From positions 2,324,394 through 2,388,393 of the forward strand of contig NC_019702.1 in NCBI RefSeq assembly GCF_000317085.1: 64,000 nt of DNA. Direction: 5' to 3'. Shown here one piece after another: positions 49,387-59,475 of this stretch (position 1 is its first letter; every line of letters starts with the position of its first letter). The position numbers were made by a program, and so were the translations under genes. The notes under the pieces are model-generated. The model saw nothing but the letters and a program-made list of their open reading frames with translations, made no database searches and was not told the DNA's origin. Source of the stretch: Synechococcus sp. PCC 7502. GTDB taxonomy: Bacteria; Cyanobacteriota; Cyanobacteriia; Pseudanabaenales; Pseudanabaenaceae.

Positions 49387-49947
49387 ATGACTGTTTTTGA
49401 GGGAAGCTTTACCCACACCGCCGATCTAAAATTTGCAATTGTTGCTGGTCGTTTCAATGATTTGATTATGACTAGGTTACTGCAAGGCTGTCAAGATGCT
49501 CTGCAACGTCATGGTATTAATATCGTAAGTGGCGATCGCCGTGGACAGGTGGACTATGCTTGGGTGCCAGGGAGCTTTGAAATCCCTCTAGTTGCCAGAG
49601 AATTAGCAGCTACAGGTCGGTATAATGCTGTAATTTGTTTGGGGGCAATCATTCGTGGTGACACCCCCCATTTTGATTATGTCGCAGCCGAGGTTTCTAA
49701 AGGTATAGCTAATGCTTCGATCCAAACTGGTGTCCCTGTGATTTTTGGGATTATTACCGCCGACACCATGCAGCAAGCACTAGAAAGAGCAGGCATTAAA
49801 AGTAATAAAGGTTGGGACTATGCGATGAATGCGATCGAAATGGCAAGCCTCATGTCCCAAATTCGTCAAAATCATCCTTCTTTACTGGGTGAAGCTGATG
49901 CAGAAACTGGGACTATTTCGACTTCAGTGATCGAGGCGAGTACTTAG
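49387..49947 (+). CDS. ribH: 6,7-dimethyl-8-ribityllumazine synthase
   Basis: The 186-residue protein has the RibH features [55 protein letters not shown] with the catalytic His, and [19 protein letters not shown]. It makes the last intermediate of riboflavin. The C-terminus is about 25 residues longer than the core and acidic. psbZ lies just upstream, a pairing also seen in other cyanobacteria. Confidence 0.97.
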   Translation: MTVFEGSFTHTADLKFAIVAGRFNDLIMTRLLQGCQDALQRHGINIVSGDRRGQVDYAWVPGSFEIPLVARELAATGRYNAVICLGAIIRGDTPHFDYVAAEVSKGIANASIQTGVPVIFGIITADTMQQALERAGIKSNKGWDYAMNAIEMASLMSQIRQNHPSLLGEADAETGTISTSVIEAST

Positions 49948-49962
49948 TCTTTACTTATTTCC

Positions 49963-50676
49963 CTACTTATTTTTAATTCCCCATTTTTGTCCACCTTTTT
50001 CCTTAAGCTCTTGAAGTTGAGCAGGAGTGAGAATGGATGCTATTTCTTGCTTGGCTTCCGCTCTAATAGCTCTAATTTTTGACTTTTGGTCTTCTTGTAG
50101 GCTGTTCATTAGCTCACGGCGATCGCTAGGCTTTTTATTTTGTTCAAATTGAATTTTTTGTTCAGGGGTTAGCACTTCAGCAATTTTCTCACGAGTGTTA
50201 GTCCTGATTGCTTGCATTTTTTGCTTTTGTTCAGCCGTAAGGTTTAACTGGGGGCGACTGGCTCTTAACTTTTCTAGCTTCTGTTTTTGCTCAGATGTGA
50301 GCAGGGCATCCCTTTTAGCTTTTTCAGATTCTTTAATTGCCTTAATTCTTGTTTTTTGGGCATCACTAAGATTCAGCGATCGCATTGCCTGACGAGGATT
50401 AGTACCAGATTTAATAGCAGCTTCTAGTTGAGATTTTTGCTCAGTTGTTAAAACAGCATTAATTTGAGTGCGGGTATTGTCCCGTAGAGCTTTCATCTGT
50501 TGCTTTTGAGTTTCGGTCAGATTCAATTCCCGATCTAGTCGCTGCCAATCAAGTTGCTTAAATTCGGGGCGATTTTGCTCTGGTGGTCGATCGCTGGGCT
50601 GACTAAAGGCGATCGCTGGAGTTAAAAAGATCAAAGCTAGAGTATTAACAGCAATAAAGGAGGAGGAGAGTTTCAT
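49963..50676 (-). CDS. Spy/CpxP-like periplasmic repeat protein
   Basis: The 237-residue protein starts with a signal peptide (MKLSSSFIAVNTLALIFLTP). It is then made of about five repeats containing LT-x-Q-K motifs (LNLTETQKQQMKALRDNTR, LTSEQKQKLEKLR, LTAEQKQKMQAIRTNTR, LTPEQKIQFEQN, LTPAQLQELKE). This is the LTxxQ pattern of Spy/CpxP chaperones. A periplasmic chaperone or metal-stress role is possible but not shown. Confidence 0.82.
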   Translation of the reverse strand: MKLSSSFIAVNTLALIFLTPAIAFSQPSDRPPEQNRPEFKQLDWQRLDRELNLTETQKQQMKALRDNTRTQINAVLTTEQKSQLEAAIKSGTNPRQAMRSLNLSDAQKTRIKAIKESEKAKRDALLTSEQKQKLEKLRASRPQLNLTAEQKQKMQAIRTNTREKIAEVLTPEQKIQFEQNKKPSDRRELMNSLQEDQKSKIRAIRAEAKQEIASILTPAQLQELKEKGGQKWGIKNK

Positions 50677-50918
50677 AGTTTAATTTCTGTGATTTTAATT
50701 TCTGTGATGCAAATTTGAGATAGAACTAATATCTAGGTAGATTTAGAAGTCCTATCAAAGCTTTGTTTCAATGTCTTCAACCGATTAGACTAAGAGAGAT
50801 CAAAGATAGTTCAGTAAACCTTGAACATTCCTTAACCAACTTTACTAAGACTCTGCTATAAACTTTTTTAACAGATATAAACTGTTTAGCGATCTTGCAA
50901 ATTAACAAAGCCTTCTCT

Positions 50919-52991
50919 ATGACTAATCATCATCAAATCTCTGCCAACTCAGAATATTACTTTAACCGTGAATTAAGTTGGATTGCATTTAATCAAAGAG
51001 TTTTGCACGAAGGTTTAGACTCCCGCACACCACTATTAGAAAGAGTTAAGTTTTTTTCGATTTTTAGTACTAACCTTGATGAATTTTTTATGGTCAGGGT
51101 GGCAGGCACAAAAAAGAAAATATCTGAGGAAGGAGAAATTCTTACCGATGATGGTATTACCCCCACAGTGCAGCTTCAAGCAGTTTATAGGGCACTATTA
51201 CCTTTAGTGCAGAAACAACACCAAAGCTTTGAATACCATCTCCGCCTCGAACTGAAACAAGCAAATATTCACATCCTGAACTATACAGACTTAGATTCAA
51301 AACATCACGAGTATCTAAGGCAATATTTTTATGACAAGGTTTTTCCGGTTTTAACTCCCCTTGCGGTTGATCCTGCTCATCCCTTTCCCTACATCTCTAA
51401 TCTCAGTTTAAGCTTGGCGGTGGTAGTTCAAGATCGAGAGACCCAAGAAAAATTCTTTGCCCGAGTTAAGGTTCCCCATCTTCTCCCCCGTTTTATCTCA
51501 ATTCCCACAGAATCTCATACGTTTGTACCACTAGAACAGGTAATCTCCCATAACCTAGAGGCTTTATTCCCGGGGATGTCGATTTTGGAATATTATCCTT
51601 TCCGCATTACCCGTGATGCTGACTTAGACATTGAAGAAGATGAGGCTGATGATTTGATCTCAGCTTTGCAGGCAGAACTGAGAAAACAAAAATTTGGGGC
51701 AGTGGTCAGACTAGAAATAGCAGCCCAAACTCCCGCCAATATTCGGGATAACTTGATTAAGCAATTGGGCATTTGTGAAGAAGATGTCTATGATATTGAA
51801 GGATTGGTGGGGCTAGGAGACCTGATGGCGATCGCTTCTCTACCATTACCTGATTATAAAGACCGTCCTTGGCGATCGGTTACTCACCCAATGCTCAAAG
51901 AAAATGAGTCTTCTAGTATTTTTGAGATATTACGTCACCATGATTTGTTGGTACATCATCCCTATCAGTCATTTACATCAAGTGTGCAGAGATTTATTGA
52001 AGAAGCTGCCGTTGATCCTCAGGTTTTAGCAATTAAGCAAACCCTCTATCGTACTTCTGGAGATTCGCCCATCGTGCATGCTTTAATTAGTGCCGCCGAA
52101 AATGGTAAGCAAGTGGCGGTGTTGGTAGAACTAAAGGCGAGATTTGATGAGGCAAATAATATTCTGTGGGCAAAGAAGTTAGAAAATGCTGGCGTTCATG
52201 TTGTCTATGGCATTAAAAACCTCAAAACCCATACAAAAACCGCTTTGGTAGTTAGACAGGAGGGCGATCGCCTTGTTAGATATATGCACATTGGCACAGG
52301 CAACTACAACCCCAAAACTGCCAGATTTTATAGTGATCTAGGGCTTTTGACCAGCCGTGAAGATATTGGAGCTGACCTGACTGATTTATTTAACTACCTT
52401 ACGGGCTACTCTCGGCAACAAAACTATCGCAAATTACTCGTAGCACCCGTGATCATGCGTAAACGTTTTATAGAACTAATTGAGCGAGAAATTCACCACC
52501 AGCAGTCGGGGCATCCTTCCTCCATGATTATCAAGATGAACTCTTTGGTTGATCCGCAGATTATAGCCTTGCTCTACAAAGCTTCTCAAGTTGGGGTGAA
52601 GATTAATTTAATTGTTAGAGGTATTTGCTGTCTGCGTCCTCAAGTGCAAGGTCTAAGCGAAAATATTAGGGTTATGAGTGTAATTGGCAGATTTTTAGAG
52701 CATTCTCGTATTTTTTACTTTAGTAACGGCGGACAGGAACAAATTTTTATTGGCAGTGCAGACTGGATGCCTCGTAACTTAGATACCCGTGTGGAGGTAA
52801 TTACTCCCATTGAAGATCATCACCTGATTCAAGAGTTAAAACAAATTTTAGAGATCACTCTAGCAGATAATCGTCAAGCATGGGACTTGCAGCCAGATGG
52901 TACATATATACAAAGACATCCCCAAAACGGTGAGCCTGAACTTACTTCCCAAAATCGGTTTATGAGCCAAGCTCGCCTTGATTTTACCTAG
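50919..52991 (+). CDS. ppk1: Polyphosphate kinase 1
   Basis: The 690-residue protein has the PPK1 layout. The N-domain starts with YYFNRELSWIAFNQRVLHE and FSIFSTNLDEFFMVRVAG. The catalytic domains follow, with the phospho-accepting His in LKTHTKTALVVR, MHIGTGNYNPKTARFYSDLG and the second HKD-like region ending SADWMPRNLDTRVEV. It makes polyphosphate from ATP. The ATG at 50919 is preferred over a TTG eight codons upstream. Confidence 0.97.
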   Translation: MTNHHQISANSEYYFNRELSWIAFNQRVLHEGLDSRTPLLERVKFFSIFSTNLDEFFMVRVAGTKKKISEEGEILTDDGITPTVQLQAVYRALLPLVQKQHQSFEYHLRLELKQANIHILNYTDLDSKHHEYLRQYFYDKVFPVLTPLAVDPAHPFPYISNLSLSLAVVVQDRETQEKFFARVKVPHLLPRFISIPTESHTFVPLEQVISHNLEALFPGMSILEYYPFRITRDADLDIEEDEADDLISALQAELRKQKFGAVVRLEIAAQTPANIRDNLIKQLGICEEDVYDIEGLVGLGDLMAIASLPLPDYKDRPWRSVTHPMLKENESSSIFEILRHHDLLVHHPYQSFTSSVQRFIEEAAVDPQVLAIKQTLYRTSGDSPIVHALISAAENGKQVAVLVELKARFDEANNILWAKKLENAGVHVVYGIKNLKTHTKTALVVRQEGDRLVRYMHIGTGNYNPKTARFYSDLGLLTSREDIGADLTDLFNYLTGYSRQQNYRKLLVAPVIMRKRFIELIEREIHHQQSGHPSSMIIKMNSLVDPQIIALLYKASQVGVKINLIVRGICCLRPQVQGLSENIRVMSVIGRFLEHSRIFYFSNGGQEQIFIGSADWMPRNLDTRVEVITPIEDHHLIQELKQILEITLADNRQAWDLQPDGTYIQRHPQNGEPELTSQNRFMSQARLDFT

Positions 52992-53188
52992 CTATTTTTT
53001 ATTTCGGTGAGGGAACATTTCTGCTCTATCCAATTCATTTATCCAAATTTATGATTACCACGATCAATTTATTTACAACTAGGGTAAAGAATCCATTTTT
53101 TACAACTAAGCGTAAATATTCCCATGACTAATCAGGATAAAAATGACTAGTCGGAAAAAATCAACTTAAACAAACTTAGGAGAAATTT

Positions 53189-53818
53189 ATGAATCGGCAA
53201 ACTAACTCACGCCGTGAACTGATCAAGACGGGAATGTTTGGAGCAGCAGGACTAACAGCTTTTGCTGTAGTTCCCAATGTTCTCTCGGCTCAGAATACTA
53301 ATACTGCAAATGATCTTAAAATCTTGAATGGTGCGCTTTTTTATGAACACCAAGCTATTTGGGCATATAGTTTTGCGGCGGGAAAACTTAGTCAAAGTGC
53401 TGTTGGTAAAGCGGTTTTAGAAATTGCCTTAGCTAATCAAGCCGATCACAAAGCTCACCGTGATGTCTTATCTAAAGTGATTAAAGATTTAGGCGGGACT
53501 CCAGTTACTGCCCAAGCCGACTATTTGGCAACTGTAACGCCCTACATTAAAAATGGCGATGGTAATTTAGATACTGATGTCAATATTGCGAAGTTGGCTT
53601 TAGCACTAGAAGTTGATGCAGCGATCGCATACGGGCAAGAGGCAGCAAAACTTAAAACTCCAGCTATTATTACAGCAGCAGCAAGCATTGGTTCGACTGA
53701 AGCCAGTCATGCTACAGTAATTCGCTCAGCGTTTAAGTCCTTAGGTGTAGATATTAAAGTAATTCCCGCCGCTTTTGTTAGTGCTGATACGCGCAAAAAT
53801 TGGATTATTAAAGTCTAA
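53189..53818 (+). CDS. Ferritin-like domain protein with Tat signal
   Basis: The 209-residue protein begins with a twin-Arg signal (NSRRELIKTGMFGAAGLTAF) and continues as a ferritin-like four-helix bundle. Likely metal ligands are in FYEHQAIWAY, NQADHKAHRD, ALEVDAAIAYGQE and STEASHATVIRS. Members of this exported family (Ferritin_2) are common next to metal-stress genes. Its location 73 bp upstream of tatC fits its export route. A TTAGGAGA ribosome-binding site precedes the ATG. Confidence 0.88.
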   Translation: MNRQTNSRRELIKTGMFGAAGLTAFAVVPNVLSAQNTNTANDLKILNGALFYEHQAIWAYSFAAGKLSQSAVGKAVLEIALANQADHKAHRDVLSKVIKDLGGTPVTAQADYLATVTPYIKNGDGNLDTDVNIAKLALALEVDAAIAYGQEAAKLKTPAIITAAASIGSTEASHATVIRSAFKSLGVDIKVIPAAFVSADTRKNWIIKV

Positions 53819-53905
53819 GCACAGCTTAAGATCATTCAGTAGGTTCAAAAATTAGTATAGGATTGAAAGATACTCCTTCGCCTCGCCACTTTGATTGAGC
53901 CTACT

Positions 53906-54649
53906 ATGATTGAGCCTTTAATAGATATAGATTCAGAAGAAGAAATAGCCGATGATATAGAAATGCCCCTACTTGATCATTTAGCCGAACTTCGCACTCG
54001 AATTTTCTATGCGATCGCTACTATCATCGTGGGTATTATCGGCTGTTTTATCTTTGTAAATAAAATTGTCTATTTTCTAGAAATTCCCGCCCAGGGTGCA
54101 AAATTTTTACAACTCTCTCCGGGGGAGTATTTTTTCGTATCGATTAAAGTTGCTGGTTACAGTGGCTTATTGGTAGCAGCCCCAATGATTTTGTATCAAA
54201 TAGTTAGGTTTGTGTTGCCGGGTTTGACTAAAAAAGAAAAAAAATTAGTTGCGCCAATTATTTTTGGTTCTAGTATTTTATTTATTGCTGGTATTGCCTT
54301 TGCTTACGCAGCCCTAATTCCCGCCGCTTTAAATTTCTTTATCAGTTACGGTGGAGATGTGGTGGAGCAACTATGGTCAATCGATCGCTACTTTGAGTTT
54401 GTTTTGCTACTTTTATTTAGTACAGGTTTAGCTTTTCAAATTCCGATTGTTCAGGCTTTACTAGGGTTAGTTGGGATTGTGTCATCGCAGCAAATGTTGT
54501 CTGGATGGCGATATGTAATTTTAGGAGCTTTAGTCGTCGGTGGAATTTTAACTCCATCTACCGATCCTTTAACCCAAAGTCTTTTAGCAGGAGCAGTGGG
54601 TGGCTTGTACTTTGGCGGTATTGGTTTGGTTAAACTATTAGGACGGTAA
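53906..54649 (+). CDS. tatC: Sec-independent translocase subunit TatC
   Basis: The 247-residue protein has six membrane spans and the TatC signature: MPLLDHLAELRTRIFYAIAT at the N-terminus, then LSPGEYFFVSIKVAGYSGLL, VLPGLTKKEKKLV and late RYVILGALVVGGILTPSTD. It recognises twin-Arg signals. An acidic stretch (DIDSEEEIADDIE) precedes the first conserved motif. The ATG at 53906 is taken instead of the TTG at 53891, which has the same following codons by a short repeat. Confidence 0.94.
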   Translation: MIEPLIDIDSEEEIADDIEMPLLDHLAELRTRIFYAIATIIVGIIGCFIFVNKIVYFLEIPAQGAKFLQLSPGEYFFVSIKVAGYSGLLVAAPMILYQIVRFVLPGLTKKEKKLVAPIIFGSSILFIAGIAFAYAALIPAALNFFISYGGDVVEQLWSIDRYFEFVLLLLFSTGLAFQIPIVQALLGLVGIVSSQQMLSGWRYVILGALVVGGILTPSTDPLTQSLLAGAVGGLYFGGIGLVKLLGR

Positions 54650-54739
54650 TTAATCAACTTAATAATCATTTGTCGAGATCATGGGGCAAGCGATCGAAAA
54701 TTTTGAAATAGGATACTTGTACCAATTAGAGTAATTACT

Positions 54740-57700
54740 ATGGTTGATGAAGAAGAGCTAGAAGTTCGCCAAATGTTCCTTGAGGAGGCTCAAGAGTATG
54801 TTGATACTATGGATGATGGACTTGTGGGCATAGACCCGCAAACATCTGACTTCAAGCAGCAAATAGATATGGTTTTACGTGCTGCCCATTCTCTTAAAGG
54901 AGCAGCAGGAATCATGCAGTATCATGCCCTTAGCTCCACTGCCCATCGTCTAGAAGATTCGCTCAAAATTATTAAATCCCAGCAACCTAATATTGACATC
55001 AGCACGGAACGACTGCTAATTAATGCCGTAGGACTACTGCGATCAATTATTTTAATTAATCGGCAAGGACAAAATGTTGATCAGGAATGGTTAGCAAGTC
55101 ATAATCAAACAATTTTTGAACCGCTTGAAACCTATTTGAGTAATGCTGAGAGTCGATCTGTAGAAGATATTCCAGAGCCAGAAGTTGATGTGGCAGCTTT
55201 AATGTTTGAGCAAGAAATCAATGAGATGCTCACAGAGCTAGAAACCAAACTAGACAGTCCCACTTTAGCCGAAGACCTCCAAAACCTCGCTACAGAATTG
55301 GCTGACCTAGGGGAAATGTTGGATTTGCCAAATTTTGTGCAGTTAAATAGAGCGATCGCAGATCAAATTCAAATCTTTAGTTCTAATCAGGACTCTAATC
55401 AAATTCTGGAATTAGCAGTTGCAGCCTTAACGGTATGGCGGCGATCGCAAGCTTTAGTAATTGAAGGCAAAAAAGCAGATATAACTTCTGACTTCCACTT
55501 TGACCAAACAGATAGCTCTACCCTTAACTTGGATAATTATTCTGACGAGTCTCCATTAGATTTAGAATCACCTTCAGAACCTGAAGAATACTCAACATCT
55601 GAGCATCTGAACCTAGAAGATGAGCTAGATAATCTCTCTTTAGAGGATTTAGAGGACTTAAAAGACAGCGAAGAATTTATAGTTTCATCCTCTCAAAAGG
55701 AAAAATTAGACTTAGATAATCATCTGTTCCCAAATAGTCAAAATTCGGACTTTATTGAAGATAATGTTGAATCCGATCAAGCTTCTGATAAATTCTTAGG
55801 ATTAGATATAGATGAGGTATTAGAGTATCAGTATTATCAGGGAAAAGATGATGATCTAAATTTGGAATATATTTCAGAAGGGGATCAAGAGCAATCATTT
55901 AATCCTGATGAATTATCTTTCTCTCCGTCAAGTCTCTTTCAGTCTTCCCCTGTAGAGGTAATAGATACAGAAGATATAGACAATCCGTTTACCCAATTGA
56001 ATGAGATAGAAGCCGTCTTTCAAGAATTTAATCCCTTCGATCAATTATCCGATAAATTACCTAATGAGTCTGAGTATCAGGTATTCCAGCAAGAAGAGGA
56101 AATCGAAGACATATTTGCAACTGATTCTGAAGAGCAATTACACACAGAATTCTTTACCAGTGATATAAGTAATAATGAAATAACTCGTATTGAGAGCATC
56201 CCGTCTAGGATAGAAATATCAGATAGATACGAAGAAGAATGGATAACTATAGATAATATTTTTAGTGACTTGGTTGATAATTTAGAGCCAAAATCACCCA
56301 CTTTAATAAATCAATCTGATGATTTGTTCGATCAGTTTTATGATCACTCCTCCCAGCCGCAGCTAGAAGTTAATCAACCTAACCAACTTTTAGAAGCATT
56401 ACCTCAAAACACAACTCAAGATACGATTAGCGACCTCTTTGATAATTTTTTTAATAATGTATCGAATATTTCTCCAAACGCAGAATCAGAAATTGCGATT
56501 ACAACCTTAAGTACAAATACTACTAATGATTTATTTGATAGCTTTCTGGAAAATGCTAGCTTTGCCCAAGAATTGGCACAAGACTTTCCTAATTTTGATG
56601 ATTTTGATAGCTCCGATCAGACCCCCAATTTAGAAGCTGAGCCAACATCTGAAACAGATATATTTGGTGATTTTAGTAATAACAACTTATCTCGTTACAT
56701 CAAAGCCTCTCCAGAGCAGCATTTTATCCAATCTCTACCTGATACTTTAGAAGACTTACAGGAAGACCTAGAGTTTAGCGGGGATGTACCTGAATCTATT
56801 CCCAATAAAGCCTCGGATTTGGTAACTACCTACGTTAAAGATACCAGTATCCGCCTACCCATCAGTCGCCTTGAGCAATTGCATGAACTTTCAGGGGAAA
56901 TGACTGCGGGACATAATAGCCTTGATAACCAACTTAAGCAATTACGGCAGTTACTCAAATCTCTTTATGGTCGTATTCGTACCCTTGAGGATGCTAACTC
57001 CCAACTCTCGATCATCTACGATCGCCTGAATACCGAGGCTGTGACCAAATCTGAACCTATCTCTGAATCTATAAATTTGGAACAACTTCCCAACTTTGAT
57101 GTTTTGGAATTTGATCGATATAGTGAGTTACATTCATTATCACAATCAGTAATTGAAGCGATCGTGCAAATCCAAGAAGTAGTTGAAGATGTGGACTTGG
57201 GTTTAAATGAAACCGAACAAAATGCCCTTAACCTTACTAGTCACTTCAAACAACTGCAAACAGCAATTAAAGAAACTAAAATGCGTCCCCTGCGGGATAT
57301 TGTTGGCAGATTTCCTCGAGCAATCAGAGCCTTAAAACTTCAGCATGGCAAAGATGTGGATTTAATTCTGAATGGGGTTGATCTGCTAATTGAGCAAACA
57401 ATTATAGATGTGATTAACGATCCCCTAAATCATCTTTTGCGTAATGCCTTTGACCACGGGATTGAAGACCCAAGTACTCGAATTAAACAAGGGAAAAATC
57501 CTAAAGCCAAAATTGAGATCACTGCAACTCAAAAAGACCGTAAAATCCTGATCACAGTTGCTGATGATGGTAGAGGTATCGATCCTGCTCTAATTAAATC
57601 TAAAGTCGAACGATCGCCCCATTTGTTTGGATTAACTGCTGACCAAGTGGCATCTCTAGATCATGAACAATTAATTCAGTTGATTTTTGAACCGGGCTTT

Positions 57701-58702
57701 ACTACAACCGATGAAGTTACTAGCCTCTCCGGTCGTGGGGTAGGGATGGATGTGGTTAGGACAAATCTTAGACAAATTGGTGCCGAGATTCATACCCAAA
57801 CTCAGCTTGGAGTTGGCACCACCTTTACGATCGCTATTCCATTTACCCTATCAGCCCTACGCATTACCTTAGTCGAAGTTAATCAAATGATTTTGGCAAT
57901 TCCCACGGATTCGATTCAAGCTGTTATTCCCGATCTCAGTTCTACCCAAGATCAGTTTTATCAATGGCAAGATACCCACGTTCCCATTTTCCCCTTAGAT
58001 ACCCACCTGCAATTAAATTGTTCCCACAGCAATTACTACCTTGAAGATAAGCCTCTGTTCGCCAGTAAATCTATTGTAATCATTAATCAAGAGTCTAATC
58101 TCTGGGCAGTTTATACCAATGGTTGTTGGGGAGAACAGGAAGTAACTTTGCGTCAACCCTTAGGAGAAATACCTTTACCCCAAATATTCTCTGGATGTGC
58201 GATCGCTGCTAAAGGGCAAACTATTCCCATTTTAGATATGCAAATCTTCGGACAAAATTCTATTCCCTCAAAGCCTACTAATAAACAAGAAACTAGTTCT
58301 CCTACCCCCGAAAATTCTATCCTAGTCGTAGATGATTCCATTAATGTCCGCCGTTACCTAGCATTGCTCCTAAAAAAAGCTGGATTTAAAGTAGAACAGG
58401 CAAAGGATGGAGAAGAAGCGATCGCTAAATTATTAACTGGATTATCAGTCAAGGTAGTTCTATCAGATGTAGAAATGCCTCGACTAGATGGCTATGGATT
58501 ACTTACACAGATCAAAAATGATCCTTACCTTCAGAACTTACCTGTAGTCATGCTCACTTCTCGTAGTGGAGATAAACATCGTGAATTAGGTTTAAGCCTA
58601 GGCGCAGCAGCATACTTTAGTAAACCCTTTATCGAAGAAGAATTAACTCAATGCCTCAAGCAACTGGCATCTTCAGCATTTACTAGTAATCTTTCAATAT
58701 GA
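54740..58702 (+). CDS. CheA-type hybrid histidine kinase with HPt, CheW-like and receiver domains
   Basis: The 1320-residue protein has an HPt domain with the phosphorylatable H50 in LRAAHSLKGAAGIM. A very acidic linker of about 400 residues (270-690) follows. The dimerisation segment starts PISRLEQLHELSGEMT near 702. The ATPase has NHLLRNAFDHGIEDP near 897 and VADDGRGIDP, SGRGVGMDVV. A CheW-like domain spans about 1045-1165, and the C-terminal receiver has D1243 in VLSDVEMPRLDG. It resembles PilL/HmpA-type kinases that control pili and phototaxis in cyanobacteria (inference). No cognate MCP or CheW genes are in the window. Confidence 0.93.
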   Translation: MVDEEELEVRQMFLEEAQEYVDTMDDGLVGIDPQTSDFKQQIDMVLRAAHSLKGAAGIMQYHALSSTAHRLEDSLKIIKSQQPNIDISTERLLINAVGLLRSIILINRQGQNVDQEWLASHNQTIFEPLETYLSNAESRSVEDIPEPEVDVAALMFEQEINEMLTELETKLDSPTLAEDLQNLATELADLGEMLDLPNFVQLNRAIADQIQIFSSNQDSNQILELAVAALTVWRRSQALVIEGKKADITSDFHFDQTDSSTLNLDNYSDESPLDLESPSEPEEYSTSEHLNLEDELDNLSLEDLEDLKDSEEFIVSSSQKEKLDLDNHLFPNSQNSDFIEDNVESDQASDKFLGLDIDEVLEYQYYQGKDDDLNLEYISEGDQEQSFNPDELSFSPSSLFQSSPVEVIDTEDIDNPFTQLNEIEAVFQEFNPFDQLSDKLPNESEYQVFQQEEEIEDIFATDSEEQLHTEFFTSDISNNEITRIESIPSRIEISDRYEEEWITIDNIFSDLVDNLEPKSPTLINQSDDLFDQFYDHSSQPQLEVNQPNQLLEALPQNTTQDTISDLFDNFFNNVSNISPNAESEIAITTLSTNTTNDLFDSFLENASFAQELAQDFPNFDDFDSSDQTPNLEAEPTSETDIFGDFSNNNLSRYIKASPEQHFIQSLPDTLEDLQEDLEFSGDVPESIPNKASDLVTTYVKDTSIRLPISRLEQLHELSGEMTAGHNSLDNQLKQLRQLLKSLYGRIRTLEDANSQLSIIYDRLNTEAVTKSEPISESINLEQLPNFDVLEFDRYSELHSLSQSVIEAIVQIQEVVEDVDLGLNETEQNALNLTSHFKQLQTAIKETKMRPLRDIVGRFPRAIRALKLQHGKDVDLILNGVDLLIEQTIIDVINDPLNHLLRNAFDHGIEDPSTRIKQGKNPKAKIEITATQKDRKILITVADDGRGIDPALIKSKVERSPHLFGLTADQVASLDHEQLIQLIFEPGFTTTDEVTSLSGRGVGMDVVRTNLRQIGAEIHTQTQLGVGTTFTIAIPFTLSALRITLVEVNQMILAIPTDSIQAVIPDLSSTQDQFYQWQDTHVPIFPLDTHLQLNCSHSNYYLEDKPLFASKSIVIINQESNLWAVYTNGCWGEQEVTLRQPLGEIPLPQIFSGCAIAAKGQTIPILDMQIFGQNSIPSKPTNKQETSSPTPENSILVVDDSINVRRYLALLLKKAGFKVEQAKDGEEAIAKLLTGLSVKVVLSDVEMPRLDGYGLLTQIKNDPYLQNLPVVMLTSRSGDKHRELGLSLGAAAYFSKPFIEEELTQCLKQLASSAFTSNLSI

Positions 58703-58960
58703 TTAATACGTTGATAAAATTTCTAAAATAGTTGTAGATAAAGCATCCTTATCTGTTGCAAAGAACTTTGCCTTAAAAGCTTCTAATGCAGATATATAGC
58801 TCTCCAATAAATCACTTGAATTTATTAGTTTTTCTAAATTGTATTTTGCACTATCAATATCTTGAACATCAGGGAAAAATCTTGGCATAGAAGTAAGGTT
58901 TACAATAATTGGTAAAACCCCTGCTGCAATACTTTCCAAAATAGTTGAGAAGTTTTTCAA
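58703..58960 (-). pseudogene. Probable glycosyltransferase C-terminal fragment
   Basis: The 85-residue frame reads MKNFSTILESIAAGVLPIIV followed by MPRFFPDVQDIDSAKYNLEK. The ESIAAGVLPIIV segment is like the donor-site E-x-AAG-PIV motif of glycosyltransferases, and the following helices fit their C-terminal end. The N-terminal 200-300 residues are absent, so this is likely a remnant. It abuts the kinase gene tail to tail. Confidence 0.45.
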
Positions 58961-58991
58961 AATTAATACTATGTCAAGGATTATAAATAAA

Positions 58992-59399
58992 ATGAGTGTT
59001 TATCCTTCCAAAGTAGATGGGTGGTTAGCGGCGATTTTGATCATCAGCCCCTTACTAATTATGGCAACGGGTGTTTTTACGCTTTCTGTAAATAAGTCAG
59101 CAGCATTATTGGCGATCGCTTCGGGCATATTTAGTGCGCTCTTAACGGCTGTGCTGGTAATTCCCTGTAGATATACAATCACTGATTCCGAATTACTGAT
59201 CAGGTCTGGCATCCTCAACTACAGGCTGCGATTAGAGGATATTAAAAGTGTGGAGCGATCGTCTAATCCCCTAAGTGCACCAGCTTTATCTTTAACCAGA
59301 GTCAAAATCAACTTAAAGCAAGGGGGGGGTCGCTTAATTTCGCCCCTAGATCGCGATCGGTTTATCCAAGAGATCAACTCTAGGATCAAGAATAACTAG
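58992..59399 (+). CDS. Bacterial PH domain membrane protein
   Basis: The 135-residue protein begins MSVYPSKVDGWLAAILIISP, with two adjacent membrane spans. A bPH-type domain follows (CRYTITDSELLIRSGILNYR, LRLEDIKSVERSSNP, ISPLDRDRFIQEI). The ATG at 58992 follows an AAGGA; an alternative ATG seven codons upstream exists. Function is unknown. Confidence 0.78.
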   Translation: MSVYPSKVDGWLAAILIISPLLIMATGVFTLSVNKSAALLAIASGIFSALLTAVLVIPCRYTITDSELLIRSGILNYRLRLEDIKSVERSSNPLSAPALSLTRVKINLKQGGGRLISPLDRDRFIQEINSRIKNN

Positions 59400-59475
59400 C
59401 AATGAGGAGGTAAGCTTCCCACAGAGCCAACCCTAACTCAGATTTTTAGAGAATTTATTTAGGGAATTTAATCAC

